A stretch of 64,000 nucleotides of DNA, from assembly GCA_963785765.1 (NCBI GenBank), contig CAWAWM010000002.1, forward strand, positions 744,001 to 808,000. The letters are read 5' to 3'. Every line of letters begins with the position of its first letter. Positions within the stretch are counted from its first letter, which is position 1. The position numbers and the translations under genes are program-made. The DNA is from DATBGO01 sp963785765. GTDB lineage: Bacteria; Actinomycetota; Actinomycetes; Streptosporangiales; Streptosporangiaceae. Shown here in pieces: positions 24,801 to 33,745 of this stretch. The notes beneath the pieces are model-generated. The model had not been told where the DNA came from. It did not search any database and saw only the letters and a program-made list of their open reading frames with translations.

Positions 24801-27317
24801 TCACTCGGCCCTGAGCACGATGGCGGCGGGGGTGCGGGCCGCGGCGCGGCCGGGCAGCGCGGCGACGAGGTTGGCCAGCACCAGCGCCGCGGCGCCCGCC
24901 AGTGCGATGGAGCCCGCCGGGATGACCGGGTCCGGCACGGCGGACAACTCGTGCGCGAAGGCCAGCCACAGCCAGCGCCCGGCGGCGATGCCCGCCGGCA
25001 CGCCGATCACCAGGCCGATCACCGCGATCGTGCTGGACTGCCAGGCGACCGCGGCGGCGAGCTGGCCCCGGGTGAAGCCGAGCGTCTTCAGCAGCGCGAA
25101 GTCGCGGCGGCGGCGCCGGACCGACGCGATCAGCGTCAGGCCGAGCCCGGCGACCGCGCCCGCGGCCAGGCCGCCAGCCAGGATGGCGGGCATCGCGCCC
25201 ATGCTCTTGTAGTTCACGATCTCGGCCGGCCGCTGCACCGGCAGCAGCGAGATCGGGTTCAGGTAGTCCCCGGTGTCGCCGATCACCGCCTGCGCCACTG
25301 GCGAGCGGCTGTCGGCATTGAGCTGCCGGGTGATCTGCTGCAGTGAGCGCAACCCCGCCGCGGGGCTGACGCCGGGCCGCAGCCGGATGAACATCGCGTT
25401 GGGCCCGCTGATCGGGCCGTATTCGGTCAGGTCTCTGGGTGGCACCGCCTGGGTGGGGATGATCGCGCCGGTGCTCAGCGACGCGTGCACGCCGATGACG
25501 TCGCCGATCGTGGGGAGCGCGGCGGTGCCGACGATCCGCAGCCGCACCGGCGGGACGAGCTGTCCCTCGGACACCGTCACTGTGTCGCCCACCCGCTTGT
25601 GCAGCGCGGCCAGGGTCGCAGGCCCGAGCACGACCTGGCCAGGCCGGGTCAGCGTGCCGCCGGTCAGCAGGCTCGGCTTGATCGCCGCACGCGCGGGGGC
25701 GGCCATGGCCGGCACCGTCTGCCCGTCAATCTGGACCGTCGCAAAGTAGACCCCGGTGGTGCCGGCGACGTCCGGGTCGTGGGCCAGCAGCGGGTCGGCC
25801 CACCGCAGCGGCACCGACCCGTAGCCGTCCACCGAGTACAGCGCGTAGCTGAAGTTCCAGCCGTACAGGGACGGGTGCGAGATCAGCGTGCTCAGGCTGG
25901 CCCCGAACGTCAGCGTGGCGACGCCGACCAGCATGGCCAGCACCGTCCCCGCGATGACCGACCGGACGGGGACGGCGGTCCGGCCGCGGCCAGGCTCCAG
26001 CGCGAACCGCAGGCCCGCGCCGCCCGAGGCCGGCAGCCCAGCGGCCAGCGCCGCGGCGACCACGCCCGAACCGCCGCCGCCCGCCGCTACGCGCCGCGCC
26101 GTGCGATGCGGGGCAAGACGGTAGGCGACGGCCGCCGCTACCAGGCCGAGGACAAGGGCCAGGGCCAGCACACCCAGGCCGAGCACCGTCCAGTCGGCGC
26201 CGATGCCTGGCGCCGGTTCCACCGTGGCGACCGGCCCGAACAGGGTCAGCGGCGACAGCGCGACGGCGACCGCCGCCGCGAGCAGCGCCCCGCCCACGGC
26301 CGCGGCAGTGACGCCGAGCAGCCCGTCGGCCATCGTTGCCGCCGGGGCAGCGCCCAGCGCCCGCAGCACGCCGGTCTCCCCGGCGGCCAGGTAGAGCTGG
26401 CGGGAGATGGACTGCGTCCCGATAATCAGCGCGGCGAGCAGGGCGATCAGACCGAACACGGCGAGCGCGATGGCCTCGGGACGGATGGCCTGCTGTGCCT
26501 CGGCCTCGATGGCCGAGGTTTCGTAGACGACGAGCTGGCCGTAGCCGGTGTACTTGTTGTCGATGAGATGCTCGTACTCCTGCAGGGCGGGGACGTCGCT
26601 GCGGCTGCCGCCGTCGAGCTGCAGGCCGTCGTAGCTGTTGGTGGCGCAGCAGGACTCGTACTCCCGCAGTAGGGCGGGGGTACCCACCAGGAACCCGGCC
26701 CGGTCGGAGTCGATGTCGTCATGCACGAGCTGGATGCCGAGCACGCCGATCCCCACGACCGTCAGCTCGGTCCTGCTGACGAATTTCGGGCCCTCGGCGT
26801 TGTCCGGCAGGATCCCGACCGGGATGCGTGACCCCACGTGCAGGCCGAGGACGGAAGCGGCCTCGTTCGTGGCCACGACCTCGTCGGCCCGCGCCGGGTT
26901 CGCAGCCCGACCCTCGATGATCTTCAGCCGGTCCTGGTCCGTGAACAGGCCATCTGGACTTGCGATCAGCTCCACCTGGGTTATCAGTACCGTCCCGACG
27001 CCTCCACGCGGCGTCAGCGTCGCCGCGGTGAGCTGCTCGCCCGCCTCCGCGCTGCGCACGTGTGGCAGCCGGGCGAGTTCGTGCACCAGGCTAGGGTCCG
27101 GACCGTTCAGTGACGGCAGTACCAGGAGGTCGGACGGGTTCGTGCTGGCCAGGAACTTGGGATAAGACGCGTACGTGCGGCGGGCCGCGGTCAGCGACCC
27201 CATAGACACGCCGCCGACCAGGCCGATCAGCAGGGCCAGGGTGAGGTAACCGCCCCACCGGCGCCGGAACGTGGCGCGGAACCGGTACGCCGCGATCCGC
27301 AGCGCCGCCCGGCTCAT
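24801..27317 (-). CDS. FtsX/MacB-type ABC transporter permease
   Basis: 838-residue intact permease, close paralogue of the frameshifted downstream gene. It shows the N-terminal helix (GGYLTLALLIGLVGG), an extracytoplasmic domain with RRTYASYPKFLASTNPSD, central helices (ALAVFGLIALLAALIIG), a second extracytoplasmic domain, and the C-terminal FtsX unit with RRRRRDFALLKTLGFTRGQL. The LVGGVSMGS and YPKFLASTNPSD blocks are shared by all permeases of this island. Its gene follows the ATPase and a 68-residue fragment, so it is likely the main cognate permease. Confidence 0.93.
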   Translation of the reverse strand: MSRAALRIAAYRFRATFRRRWGGYLTLALLIGLVGGVSMGSLTAARRTYASYPKFLASTNPSDLLVLPSLNGPDPSLVHELARLPHVRSAEAGEQLTAATLTPRGGVGTVLITQVELIASPDGLFTDQDRLKIIEGRAANPARADEVVATNEAASVLGLHVGSRIPVGILPDNAEGPKFVSRTELTVVGIGVLGIQLVHDDIDSDRAGFLVGTPALLREYESCCATNSYDGLQLDGGSRSDVPALQEYEHLIDNKYTGYGQLVVYETSAIEAEAQQAIRPEAIALAVFGLIALLAALIIGTQSISRQLYLAAGETGVLRALGAAPAATMADGLLGVTAAAVGGALLAAAVAVALSPLTLFGPVATVEPAPGIGADWTVLGLGVLALALVLGLVAAAVAYRLAPHRTARRVAAGGGGSGVVAAALAAGLPASGGAGLRFALEPGRGRTAVPVRSVIAGTVLAMLVGVATLTFGASLSTLISHPSLYGWNFSYALYSVDGYGSVPLRWADPLLAHDPDVAGTTGVYFATVQIDGQTVPAMAAPARAAIKPSLLTGGTLTRPGQVVLGPATLAALHKRVGDTVTVSEGQLVPPVRLRIVGTAALPTIGDVIGVHASLSTGAIIPTQAVPPRDLTEYGPISGPNAMFIRLRPGVSPAAGLRSLQQITRQLNADSRSPVAQAVIGDTGDYLNPISLLPVQRPAEIVNYKSMGAMPAILAGGLAAGAVAGLGLTLIASVRRRRRDFALLKTLGFTRGQLAAAVAWQSSTIAVIGLVIGVPAGIAAGRWLWLAFAHELSAVPDPVIPAGSIALAGAAALVLANLVAALPGRAAARTPAAIVLRAE

Positions 27318-27341
27318 GATGACCTTCTTGAACGCATCGGC

Positions 27342-27548
27342 CTACTCCGATCTCAGCAGCAAGGCCGGTGCGGTCCGGGCGGCGGCACGGCCGGGCAGCG
27401 CGGCGACCAGGTTCGCCAGGGCCAGCGCGGCGACGGCGGCCATGGCGATCCCGCCGATCAGGCCGACCAGGACGACGTAGCCGCCGAGCCTGTGGCTGAG
27501 GGTGGCCCGGAGCCGGTACCACGCCAGCCGCGCGGCGGACCGGCTCAC
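27342..27548 (-). pseudogene. Collapsed permease: N-terminal and C-terminal ends joined, 68 residues
   Basis: Residues 1-36 (SRSAARLAWYRLRATLSHRL through GGIAM) match the N-terminus of the neighbouring permeases. Residues ~38-68 (ALALANLVAALPGRAAART to LLLRSE) match their extreme C-terminus. About 770 residues between have been deleted with the frame kept. The start, stop and operon position (2 bases after the ATPase stop) are intact, so a two-helix miniprotein may still be made. Most simply it is a deletion relic. Confidence 0.8.
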
Positions 27549-27550
27549 GG

Positions 27551-28288
27551 CTAGCGGGCCTCGACCGGGACGATCGTGCCGAGTTCCGGCTCGCTGGCCG
27601 CCGGTTCCGCCACGATGCGCCCGTCGAGCATCCGCACGATGCGCTGGGCGGCTGCGGCCACCTGGGCGTCGTGCGTGACCATGACGATGGTCTGCCCGCC
27701 GCCGTGCAGCCTGCTGAGCAGCTCGATGACCTCCTGACCGCCGTCGGAGTCGAGCGCGCCGGTCGGCTCGTCGGCGAGCAGCAGGGTCGGCTCATTGGCC
27801 AGGGCCCTGGCGATGGCCAGCCGCTGCCGCTGGCCACCGGACAGCACGCCGGGCACCGCTGCCGCCTTGTCGCCGATGCCGAGCAGGTCCAGCAGGTCGC
27901 GGGCCCTGGTCTCGGCCATCCGGCGCTTGCGGCCCGCGATCACCGCTGGCAGCGCCACGTTCTCCAGCACCGTCATGCCTTCCAGCAGGTTGAAGAACTG
28001 GAAGATGATCCCGATGTGCCTGCGCCTGAGCCTGGCCAGGTCGTCCTCGCCGCGCCCGGTCACCTCCTCGCCCGCCACGGTGATCGTTCCCTCATCGGCG
28101 ATATCCAGCCCGGCGACCAGGTTCAGCAGCGTGGACTTGCCGCAGCCGGACGGGCCCATCAGGGCGGCGAACTCGCCCCGCGCTACCGTCAGGTCGACCC
28201 CGCGCAGGGCCCGTACCGGCGCGTTCTCAGCCTCGAAGGTCTTCCGCACGCCGCGCATCGTCAGCGCTGGATGCTGGTCGTTCATCAT
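27551..28288 (-). CDS. ABC transporter ATP-binding protein, MacB/LolD type
   Basis: 245-residue ATPase with Walker A GPSGCGKST, signature LSGGQRQRLAIARAL, Walker B LLADEPTGALDS and switch His in MVTHDAQVA. The FQFFNLLEGMTVLENV Q-loop segment is typical of the LolD/MacB/SalX family that works with FtsX-fold permeases. The start overlaps the stop of the receiver-cyclase gene by four bases. It is followed directly by permease genes and a histidine kinase, the arrangement seen for peptide-sensing or lipid/peptide-export modules. Substrate unknown. Confidence 0.94.
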   Translation of the reverse strand: MMNDQHPALTMRGVRKTFEAENAPVRALRGVDLTVARGEFAALMGPSGCGKSTLLNLVAGLDIADEGTITVAGEEVTGRGEDDLARLRRRHIGIIFQFFNLLEGMTVLENVALPAVIAGRKRRMAETRARDLLDLLGIGDKAAAVPGVLSGGQRQRLAIARALANEPTLLLADEPTGALDSDGGQEVIELLSRLHGGGQTIVMVTHDAQVAAAAQRIVRMLDGRIVAEPAASEPELGTIVPVEAR

Positions 28289-29685
28289 GTCCCCGCCTGG
28301 GTGGTGTGGTTGATTGCGGCGCTGTGTGCCGGGGCCAGGTCCCCGCCGGCAGCGGTACGCCCTGCTGGTCCGATCTTGTAAGCGATTATCGGCGTATCCC
28401 GGCCCTTGACCAGCTGCGCGGGCAGCGCGGCCGCGGCGACGGGCACCGCCAGCGCAGCGTTGGTGCCCTCGGAGAGCACGGTCTCCCCGGCCGCGGCCAG
28501 CTGCTGCAGCCGCTGGGACAGGTTGACCGTGTCACCGACGAGCGTGTACTCCAGCCGTTCCTCCGAGCCGAGCAGGGCGGCCGCGGCCGCCCCCGTCGAC
28601 AGCCCGATGCCCAGCCCGAAGGCGGGCAGCCCGGTCGCCGCCCAGCGGGCGTTGATCTCGGCCTGCAGGGAATGCATGGCCGCTGCGGCGGCCACGGCGC
28701 GGTCCGCATGGTCGGCCTGCGGGAACGGCGCGCCGAAGACCGCCATCACCGCGTCGCCCACGAACTGCATGACGGTGCCCGCCTCGCCGAGGATGGCCCG
28801 GTTCATCGCCGCGCGGTGCGTGTTGAGCTGCCCGGCCAGCTGGGTCGGGTCGGCGTGCTCGGCGATGCTCGAGTAGGACCTGATGTCACTCATCAGCACG
28901 GTCACGACCACCCGCTCGGTCTCGCCGATGGACCGGCGCTCCTGACGGAGCTTCTCGGCCAGCCCGCCTGGCAGCAGCCTGGACAGTGTCTCGCCCTGCT
29001 CCTCGCGGTTCACGATGGCCTGGTGGAGCATCCTGAGCCGGTTGAGTGCTCCGGCGTTGCCGGTGGAGACCCCGGCGGCCAGCTTGACGAAGACGGCTTC
29101 CACCTCGGCATCAACGGCTTCGGGCGGCAGCCCGCGCGATATCGCGATCGCCTTGATCGGCTTGCCTTCGGCCACCAGGCCCAGCAGCTCTTCCTCTGCT
29201 GGCAGCAGGCCGCCGGGTGCCACGACCGGCCGGACCAGTGCCTCGACGATGGCCGGGTCGAGCGCGGTGCCGCCGGTGGCGACCGCGCGGATGGCGTCAG
29301 CGAGCTGATTGCCTTCCGCGATCCGGTCTTTCAGCAGGTAGCCATAGCCGGCCGAGCCGGCCGCCAGGAGCGACACGGCGTACTCGGGATCGTCGTACTG
29401 GGACAGCACCACGACCCCGGTCCCCGGATGCCGCTTGCGGACCTGGATCGCGGCGTCGATGCCCTCGCGCTGGTAGGCCGGCGGCATCCGGACATCGGTG
29501 ACCAGCACCTGCGGCTCGGTGGCGGCGCAGCCGTTCACCACTTCGTCGTAGTCAGCGGCCACGCCGACGACCCGGAGATCGGCGCACCGCTCGATGAGCG
29601 CGCGCACTCCCTCGCGGACGATCAGGTTGTCGTCGGCGAGGAAGACGTCTATCGCGTCCTGGTGACGCGCTGCAGCGTGATCCAT
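28285..29685 (-). CDS. Response regulator-class III nucleotide cyclase fusion
   Basis: 466-residue three-part protein. The receiver (1-130) has LADDN, Asp64 in VTDVRMPPAYQREGID and LLKDR. Residues ~150-225 retain the outline of a LuxR HTH (PAEEELLGLVAEGKPIKAIA) but look degenerate. The cyclase domain (~245-440) has both metal Asp (VLMSDIRSYSS, FVGDAVMAVFG) and the transition-state Asn and Arg (VNLSQRL). The usual substrate-specifying Lys is Gln (TVMQFVGD), so ATP or GTP preference is open. It is the first gene of the ATPase-permease-kinase operon (ATGA overlap), implying phosphorylation-controlled cyclic nucleotide production. Confidence 0.9.
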   Translation of the reverse strand: MDHAAARHQDAIDVFLADDNLIVREGVRALIERCADLRVVGVAADYDEVVNGCAATEPQVLVTDVRMPPAYQREGIDAAIQVRKRHPGTGVVVLSQYDDPEYAVSLLAAGSAGYGYLLKDRIAEGNQLADAIRAVATGGTALDPAIVEALVRPVVAPGGLLPAEEELLGLVAEGKPIKAIAISRGLPPEAVDAEVEAVFVKLAAGVSTGNAGALNRLRMLHQAIVNREEQGETLSRLLPGGLAEKLRQERRSIGETERVVVTVLMSDIRSYSSIAEHADPTQLAGQLNTHRAAMNRAILGEAGTVMQFVGDAVMAVFGAPFPQADHADRAVAAAAAMHSLQAEINARWAATGLPAFGLGIGLSTGAAAAALLGSEERLEYTLVGDTVNLSQRLQQLAAAGETVLSEGTNAALAVPVAAAALPAQLVKGRDTPIIAYKIGPAGRTAAGGDLAPAHSAAINHTTQAGT

Positions 29686-29745
29686 CCAGTCAGTTGTCGC
29701 ACAGTCCGGCCCTTACTTCCAGTGAGCAGCCCTCCCAGCGCAGGT

Positions 29746-29778
29746 GGTGCCAGGCACACCCCGCGGATGCCTGGCACC
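29746..29778. promoter_or_regulatory. 11-bp perfect inverted repeat between divergent genes
   Basis: GGTGCCAGGCA and TGCCTGGCACC flank an 11-base centre, 60 bases upstream of the receiver-cyclase start. The position fits an operator or a cruciform terminator. A related GTGCTAGGCACAC string occurs near 32668. Confidence 0.45.
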
Positions 29779-29902
29779 ATCCTGGCCCGCGGCCACGGCA
29801 CCGGGCACCGTCGTCGATAGGCCAAGCCACGCACCCGTGGCGGAGCCCGCGGGGTCGCGACACGTCGACCGGGCCGCGCAGCACGCACCCCGGGAGGGGA
29901 CA

Positions 29903-30157
29903 TTGAACCGGATCAGCTCCAGCACCGGCGCCGCCGCCATCGCCGCGGGGCTGTCGCTGGTTGTCCCGGCCGGCGCGTCCCTGGCGGCCAGCGCCGCGCC
30001 CGCCCCGCGGGCGGCCGCCCATCCGGCCGCCAGGCTGCCGGTCATCGTGATCACGATGACCGGTAAGAAGATCACGGTCGGCGGCGCCCTGCAGTCAGGC
30101 GGCGTGCGGATCCGCCCGGACGTGATGCGCTTGGTATGTGCAGCGGCGGGAGCTTAG
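29903..30157 (+). CDS. Small exported protein, probably truncated
   Basis: 84 residues from a TTG start behind GGGAGGGG (29892-29899). A signal-peptide-like N-terminus (SSTGAAAIAAGLSLVVPAGASLAASAAPA) is followed by VIVITMTGKKITVGGALQSGGVRI, after which the reading ends quickly. The mature part looks like the beginning of a longer beta-rich secreted domain cut short. No function recognised. It sits upstream of, and in the same direction as, an ABC permease. Confidence 0.5.
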   Translation: MNRISSSTGAAAIAAGLSLVVPAGASLAASAAPAPRAAAHPAARLPVIVITMTGKKITVGGALQSGGVRIRPDVMRLVCAAAGA

Positions 30158-30192
30158 GTTAGGTCGGTCCGTTTCGTCACGAGGAGGCGCTG

Positions 30193-32622
30193 GTGCGCGC
30201 TGTGCGCAGGCTGGTGGCCTACCGGCTCGCCGTCGGCTGGCCGGGCTGGGTGGCCCTGGTGCTGCTGGTCGGCCTGGCCGGCGGGGCGGTCCTCGCAGCG
30301 GTGGCGGGCGCCCGGCGCACCGCCAGCGCGTACCCCAGGTTCCTGGTCGCCTCGCGGGCCTCCGACGTCCTCGTCGGGCCCGCCGGCTCGGGACTCGGTG
30401 GCTACGACGACGCGCTGGGCCGCCTGCCCGGCGTGGCGGCGGCCGCGCCGATTGTCGGGCTGCAGGCACTCCCGGTCGGACCGGGCGGGCAGCTGAACGA
30501 GCAGGCGGTGGTCAGCGCGCCGCAGGACGGCAGGTTCGGCCATCTGCTGGAGATCCCGAAGCTACTCGCCGGGCGCCAGCCGAACCCAGACCGTCCAGGC
30601 GAGGTGATGGTCGACCAGATCGCCGCGCAGGACCTGCACCTTCAGGTCGGCAGCAGGCTCGCCCTCGGTGCGATCGCCGGACCGGACACCAGGCACATCC
30701 GCCGGCTGTCCGAGCGCGTGGTCGGCATCATGGTGGATCGCGGCTCGGTCGTTCCGGTCACGACCCTGGACAAGACCCCGGTCATCGTGGCCAGCACCGC
30801 GCTGTTCCGCGAGCTCGGCCCCCGCTACCAGGCATTCGACGGGGCGTACGTGCAACTGCGGCCCGGAGCGACACCGAGGGGCTTCGGCCATCAGGCACAA
30901 GCACTCGCCCGCCGGTTTCCGCAAACCGGGGGCCAGGTGTTCGTGGCCGACGAGACCGTGCAGGCGGCCACCGTCGAGCGGGCGATCCGCCCCCAGGCGG
31001 TGTCGCTGGCGCTGTTCGCGCTGATTCTCGCGGTGACCGCCCTGCTCATTGTCGGCCAGGCGGCCGCGCGGCTGCTGCAGGTGTCATCGTCGGACAATGC
31101 CACCCTCGCCGCGCTCGGCATGACCCGCGGCCAGCTGACCGCCGCCGGTCTGGTGGAGGTCGGCCTGGCCGCCGCCGTCGGAGCGATCGTGGCCTGCGGC
31201 GCGGCGATCGCGGCGTCGCCGCTGATGCCGATCGGGGCGGCCAGGCTCGCCGAACCACATCCCGGCCTCAGTGCTGACCTTCCGGTGCTCGCCGTGGGCG
31301 CCGGGGCGATCGTGGCGCTGCTGCTCGCGCGGGCCGCCTGGCCAGCTTGGCGACAGGCAGCCGCCCGGCCTCCTGCCGAGCGCGGCGCGGCGCGGGTACC
31401 CGGGCGCCGCCGGGGCGCCGTCGAATGGCTTGCGCGATCCGGCGTCCCGGTGACCGCCGTGACGGGTGTGCGGCTCGCCTTCGATCCGGGTCAGGGGCGC
31501 GGCCCGGGGCCGGCCCGCAGCGCCCTAGCTGGCCTGGCCCTGTCCGCGACCGCAGTGGCAGCCGCCATCACGTTCGGCGCGAGCCTGCTGCACCTGGTGC
31601 AGACGCCGCGTCTGTACGGCCAGGACTGGGATGTCTCGGTGGAGCTTCAGTTCGGGACCATCACGCCGCAGCGGTTCGACGCCATCGTGGCCCGCGTTCC
31701 CGGCATCTCCGGCTGGGCCTTCGGCGTTCACGGCACGGTGGGAGTCGGCGGCGCCGTCGTTCCCGCGATCGGGCTGGCCGCCGGCCGGGGCCAGCTGATC
31801 GCGCCGACGCTGCTGGCCGGCCGTCCGCCCGGTTCCGAGCACGAGATCGTGCTCGGCACCTCGGTGCTCCGGCGGACCGGGCTGCGGGTGGGCCAGTCGG
31901 TGCCGGTCACCGTCGGCGGCCGCCAGCAGCGCGACCTGATCGTGGGCCGCGCCATCCTGCCTGACTTCGGCGAGGGCAGTTTCACGCCGACCGATCTCGG
32001 CAACGGCGCGGTCGTGACCGCCAGCGCGCTCGAGCCGCAGGCGGCGGCGGCCACCGGCAGCGGGTACAACTTCGTGCTGGTCAGGCTGGCCCCGGGCCCG
32101 CGCCGGACGGCGGAGATCGCCGCCTTCGAACGGGCCATTGGACCGTTCTGCGCCAGCGTCCAGCAGTCGACGTGCGTCCTGACCGACCAGCGCCCGAACG
32201 GGGTGACCGACTATGCCAGGATCGACGGCACCCCGGCGGTGCTGGCGGGCATTCTTGCCGCGCTGGCGTTCGCGGTGCTGGGCCAGTTCGTCGTCAGCTC
32301 GGCCCGCCGCCGCAGGCGTGACTTCGCGATCCTGCGGGCGATCGGGATGGCGCGCGGGCAGCTGAGCGCGGTCACCGCCTGGCAAGTCACCACGCTGACC
32401 GGGCTTGCGCTGCTGGTCGGCCTGCCTCTCGGGGTGGCCGCCGGTCACTGGGCCTGGGCGCTGTTCGCAGGAAACCTCGGCCTGTCGCCTGGCGCGGTCA
32501 CGCCGGTGCCGCTGATCATGCTCATGATCCCGGCGGCGATCATCACCGCGAATGCCATCGCGTTCTGGCCCGGGCGGCGCAGCGCGCGGCTGAGCACGGC
32601 GGGGGTGCTGCGCGCGGAATGA
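30193..32622 (+). CDS. FtsX/MacB-type ABC transporter permease
   Basis: 809-residue permease with an N-terminal helix (WVALVLLVGLAGGAVLAAVAGARRT), a large external domain, helices at ~270-400, a second external domain starting after FGASLLHLVQTPRLYGQDWD, and a C-terminal FtsX unit with RRRRRDFAILRAIGMARGQL. GTG start with GAGGAGG 10 bases upstream. It is oriented opposite to the other permeases and has no ATPase of its own nearby, so it may share the ATPase at 27551-28288. Confidence 0.91.
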   Translation: MRAVRRLVAYRLAVGWPGWVALVLLVGLAGGAVLAAVAGARRTASAYPRFLVASRASDVLVGPAGSGLGGYDDALGRLPGVAAAAPIVGLQALPVGPGGQLNEQAVVSAPQDGRFGHLLEIPKLLAGRQPNPDRPGEVMVDQIAAQDLHLQVGSRLALGAIAGPDTRHIRRLSERVVGIMVDRGSVVPVTTLDKTPVIVASTALFRELGPRYQAFDGAYVQLRPGATPRGFGHQAQALARRFPQTGGQVFVADETVQAATVERAIRPQAVSLALFALILAVTALLIVGQAAARLLQVSSSDNATLAALGMTRGQLTAAGLVEVGLAAAVGAIVACGAAIAASPLMPIGAARLAEPHPGLSADLPVLAVGAGAIVALLLARAAWPAWRQAAARPPAERGAARVPGRRRGAVEWLARSGVPVTAVTGVRLAFDPGQGRGPGPARSALAGLALSATAVAAAITFGASLLHLVQTPRLYGQDWDVSVELQFGTITPQRFDAIVARVPGISGWAFGVHGTVGVGGAVVPAIGLAAGRGQLIAPTLLAGRPPGSEHEIVLGTSVLRRTGLRVGQSVPVTVGGRQQRDLIVGRAILPDFGEGSFTPTDLGNGAVVTASALEPQAAAATGSGYNFVLVRLAPGPRRTAEIAAFERAIGPFCASVQQSTCVLTDQRPNGVTDYARIDGTPAVLAGILAALAFAVLGQFVVSSARRRRRDFAILRAIGMARGQLSAVTAWQVTTLTGLALLVGLPLGVAAGHWAWALFAGNLGLSPGAVTPVPLIMLMIPAAIITANAIAFWPGRRSARLSTAGVLRAE

Positions 32623-32737
32623 TCAGCTACCTGGCCCGGCACCGGCCGCGACGGCCCGTTGGCAGTAGTGCTAGGCACACTTGGTGACGCCAGGCAGCAC
32701 CCTGGCTGCGGCCCCGGCCGCGCCCGATGATGGTGGT

Positions 32738-33742
32738 ATGCGCTACGAAAGCTCAGTCACCTCCTTGTCATGGATTCCGTCGGAGGCTATCGAGGGCAGC
32801 GCCAAGCTGGCCTTCGACGCCGGGTTCACGCACTACGACGATCCGCCGCCGGACGTGCTCGGCGACCTCGAGGGCCTGCGGGCCGCGGACGGGTTCAGGT
32901 TCGCCAATGTCCTGCGCGCCTGGATCGATGTCGACGGCTCCGGTGCCATCGCCGACTGCGGCTACTCAGGGGCCGGCCTGATCGGCGCCACGACAGTACG
33001 GCTCGGTGGCGGCAGCCATACCTTCCAGGCTGTCCTGCTGCCCGACCTGCGCCGCGCCCCTGAGCGGGGCGACGGGTGGGTGCGCTTCGCGCAGACGGTC
33101 GGGGGACGGACCGGCCTGCCGGCGCCGCGGCGGGTCAACCGCCGCCCGTACGTGCAGTGGCAGGCGCCGCTGGTGTGGACGACCTTGTCGCTGACGCTGC
33201 GCGCCGATGGCAGCGCTGCGGCCGAGATGACCGGGGCCAGCAGCTTCCCCAGGCACTGGGTCTACGACCGGGACGGCCGGCTTTCGCACAAGTCCGGCCT
33301 GACCGACTTCCGGGACTGGTATCGCACGTCCTTCGGCCGGCACAGCCCGTGGGGCGACGCCGACTCGGCGGCGCTGGTCACCGCGGTCGAGACCGCCCTG
33401 GAACGGTCGCTGTCGGTGCAGCTCATGCACGGTGGGACCAAGCCGAGGATCAGCCGGGTGCCCGCCGGGGCGGCACTCGTCCGGCAAGGCGAACCAGGAA
33501 CCGACGTGTACCTGGTCCTGGACGGCGTCGTCCGGGTGGACCGGGACGGCGAGCCGCTGGTCGAGTACGGGCCAGGCGCCCTGCTCGGCGAGCGGGCCCA
33601 CCTGGAGGGCGGCGTCCGCACGTCCACGCTCGTCGCCGTCACCGCGTGCCGGGTGGCGGCGGTGGCCGCGGCCCAGCTCGATCGGTCCGCCCTGGAAGAA
33701 CTGGCGGGCGGCCACCGCCGTGAAGACGCCGGCCAGGTCTGA
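32738..33742 (+). CDS. Protein with C-terminal cyclic-nucleotide-binding domain
   Basis: 334 residues. The first ~240 have no domain I can name (it begins MRYESSVTSLSWIPSEAIEG). Residues ~248-325 form a CRP/PKA-type cyclic nucleotide-binding domain: PAGAALVRQGEPGTDVYLVLDG, then the phosphate cassette region GALLGERAHLEGGVRTSTL, retaining the Gly-Glu and Arg expected for cAMP/cGMP contacts. No HTH follows. ATG 32738 chosen over an upstream GTG at 32681. The next gene, an MBL hydrolase, starts three bases after the stop, so the pair is probably co-translated and the domain may regulate it. Confidence 0.82.
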   Translation: MRYESSVTSLSWIPSEAIEGSAKLAFDAGFTHYDDPPPDVLGDLEGLRAADGFRFANVLRAWIDVDGSGAIADCGYSGAGLIGATTVRLGGGSHTFQAVLLPDLRRAPERGDGWVRFAQTVGGRTGLPAPRRVNRRPYVQWQAPLVWTTLSLTLRADGSAAAEMTGASSFPRHWVYDRDGRLSHKSGLTDFRDWYRTSFGRHSPWGDADSAALVTAVETALERSLSVQLMHGGTKPRISRVPAGAALVRQGEPGTDVYLVLDGVVRVDRDGEPLVEYGPGALLGERAHLEGGVRTSTLVAVTACRVAAVAAAQLDRSALEELAGGHRREDAGQV

Positions 33743-33745
33743 CCG

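Noticed and set aside
23492..24814. 440-codon plus-strand frame opposite a permease
   Set aside because: Antisense shadow; Arg/Pro/Gly-rich without domains.
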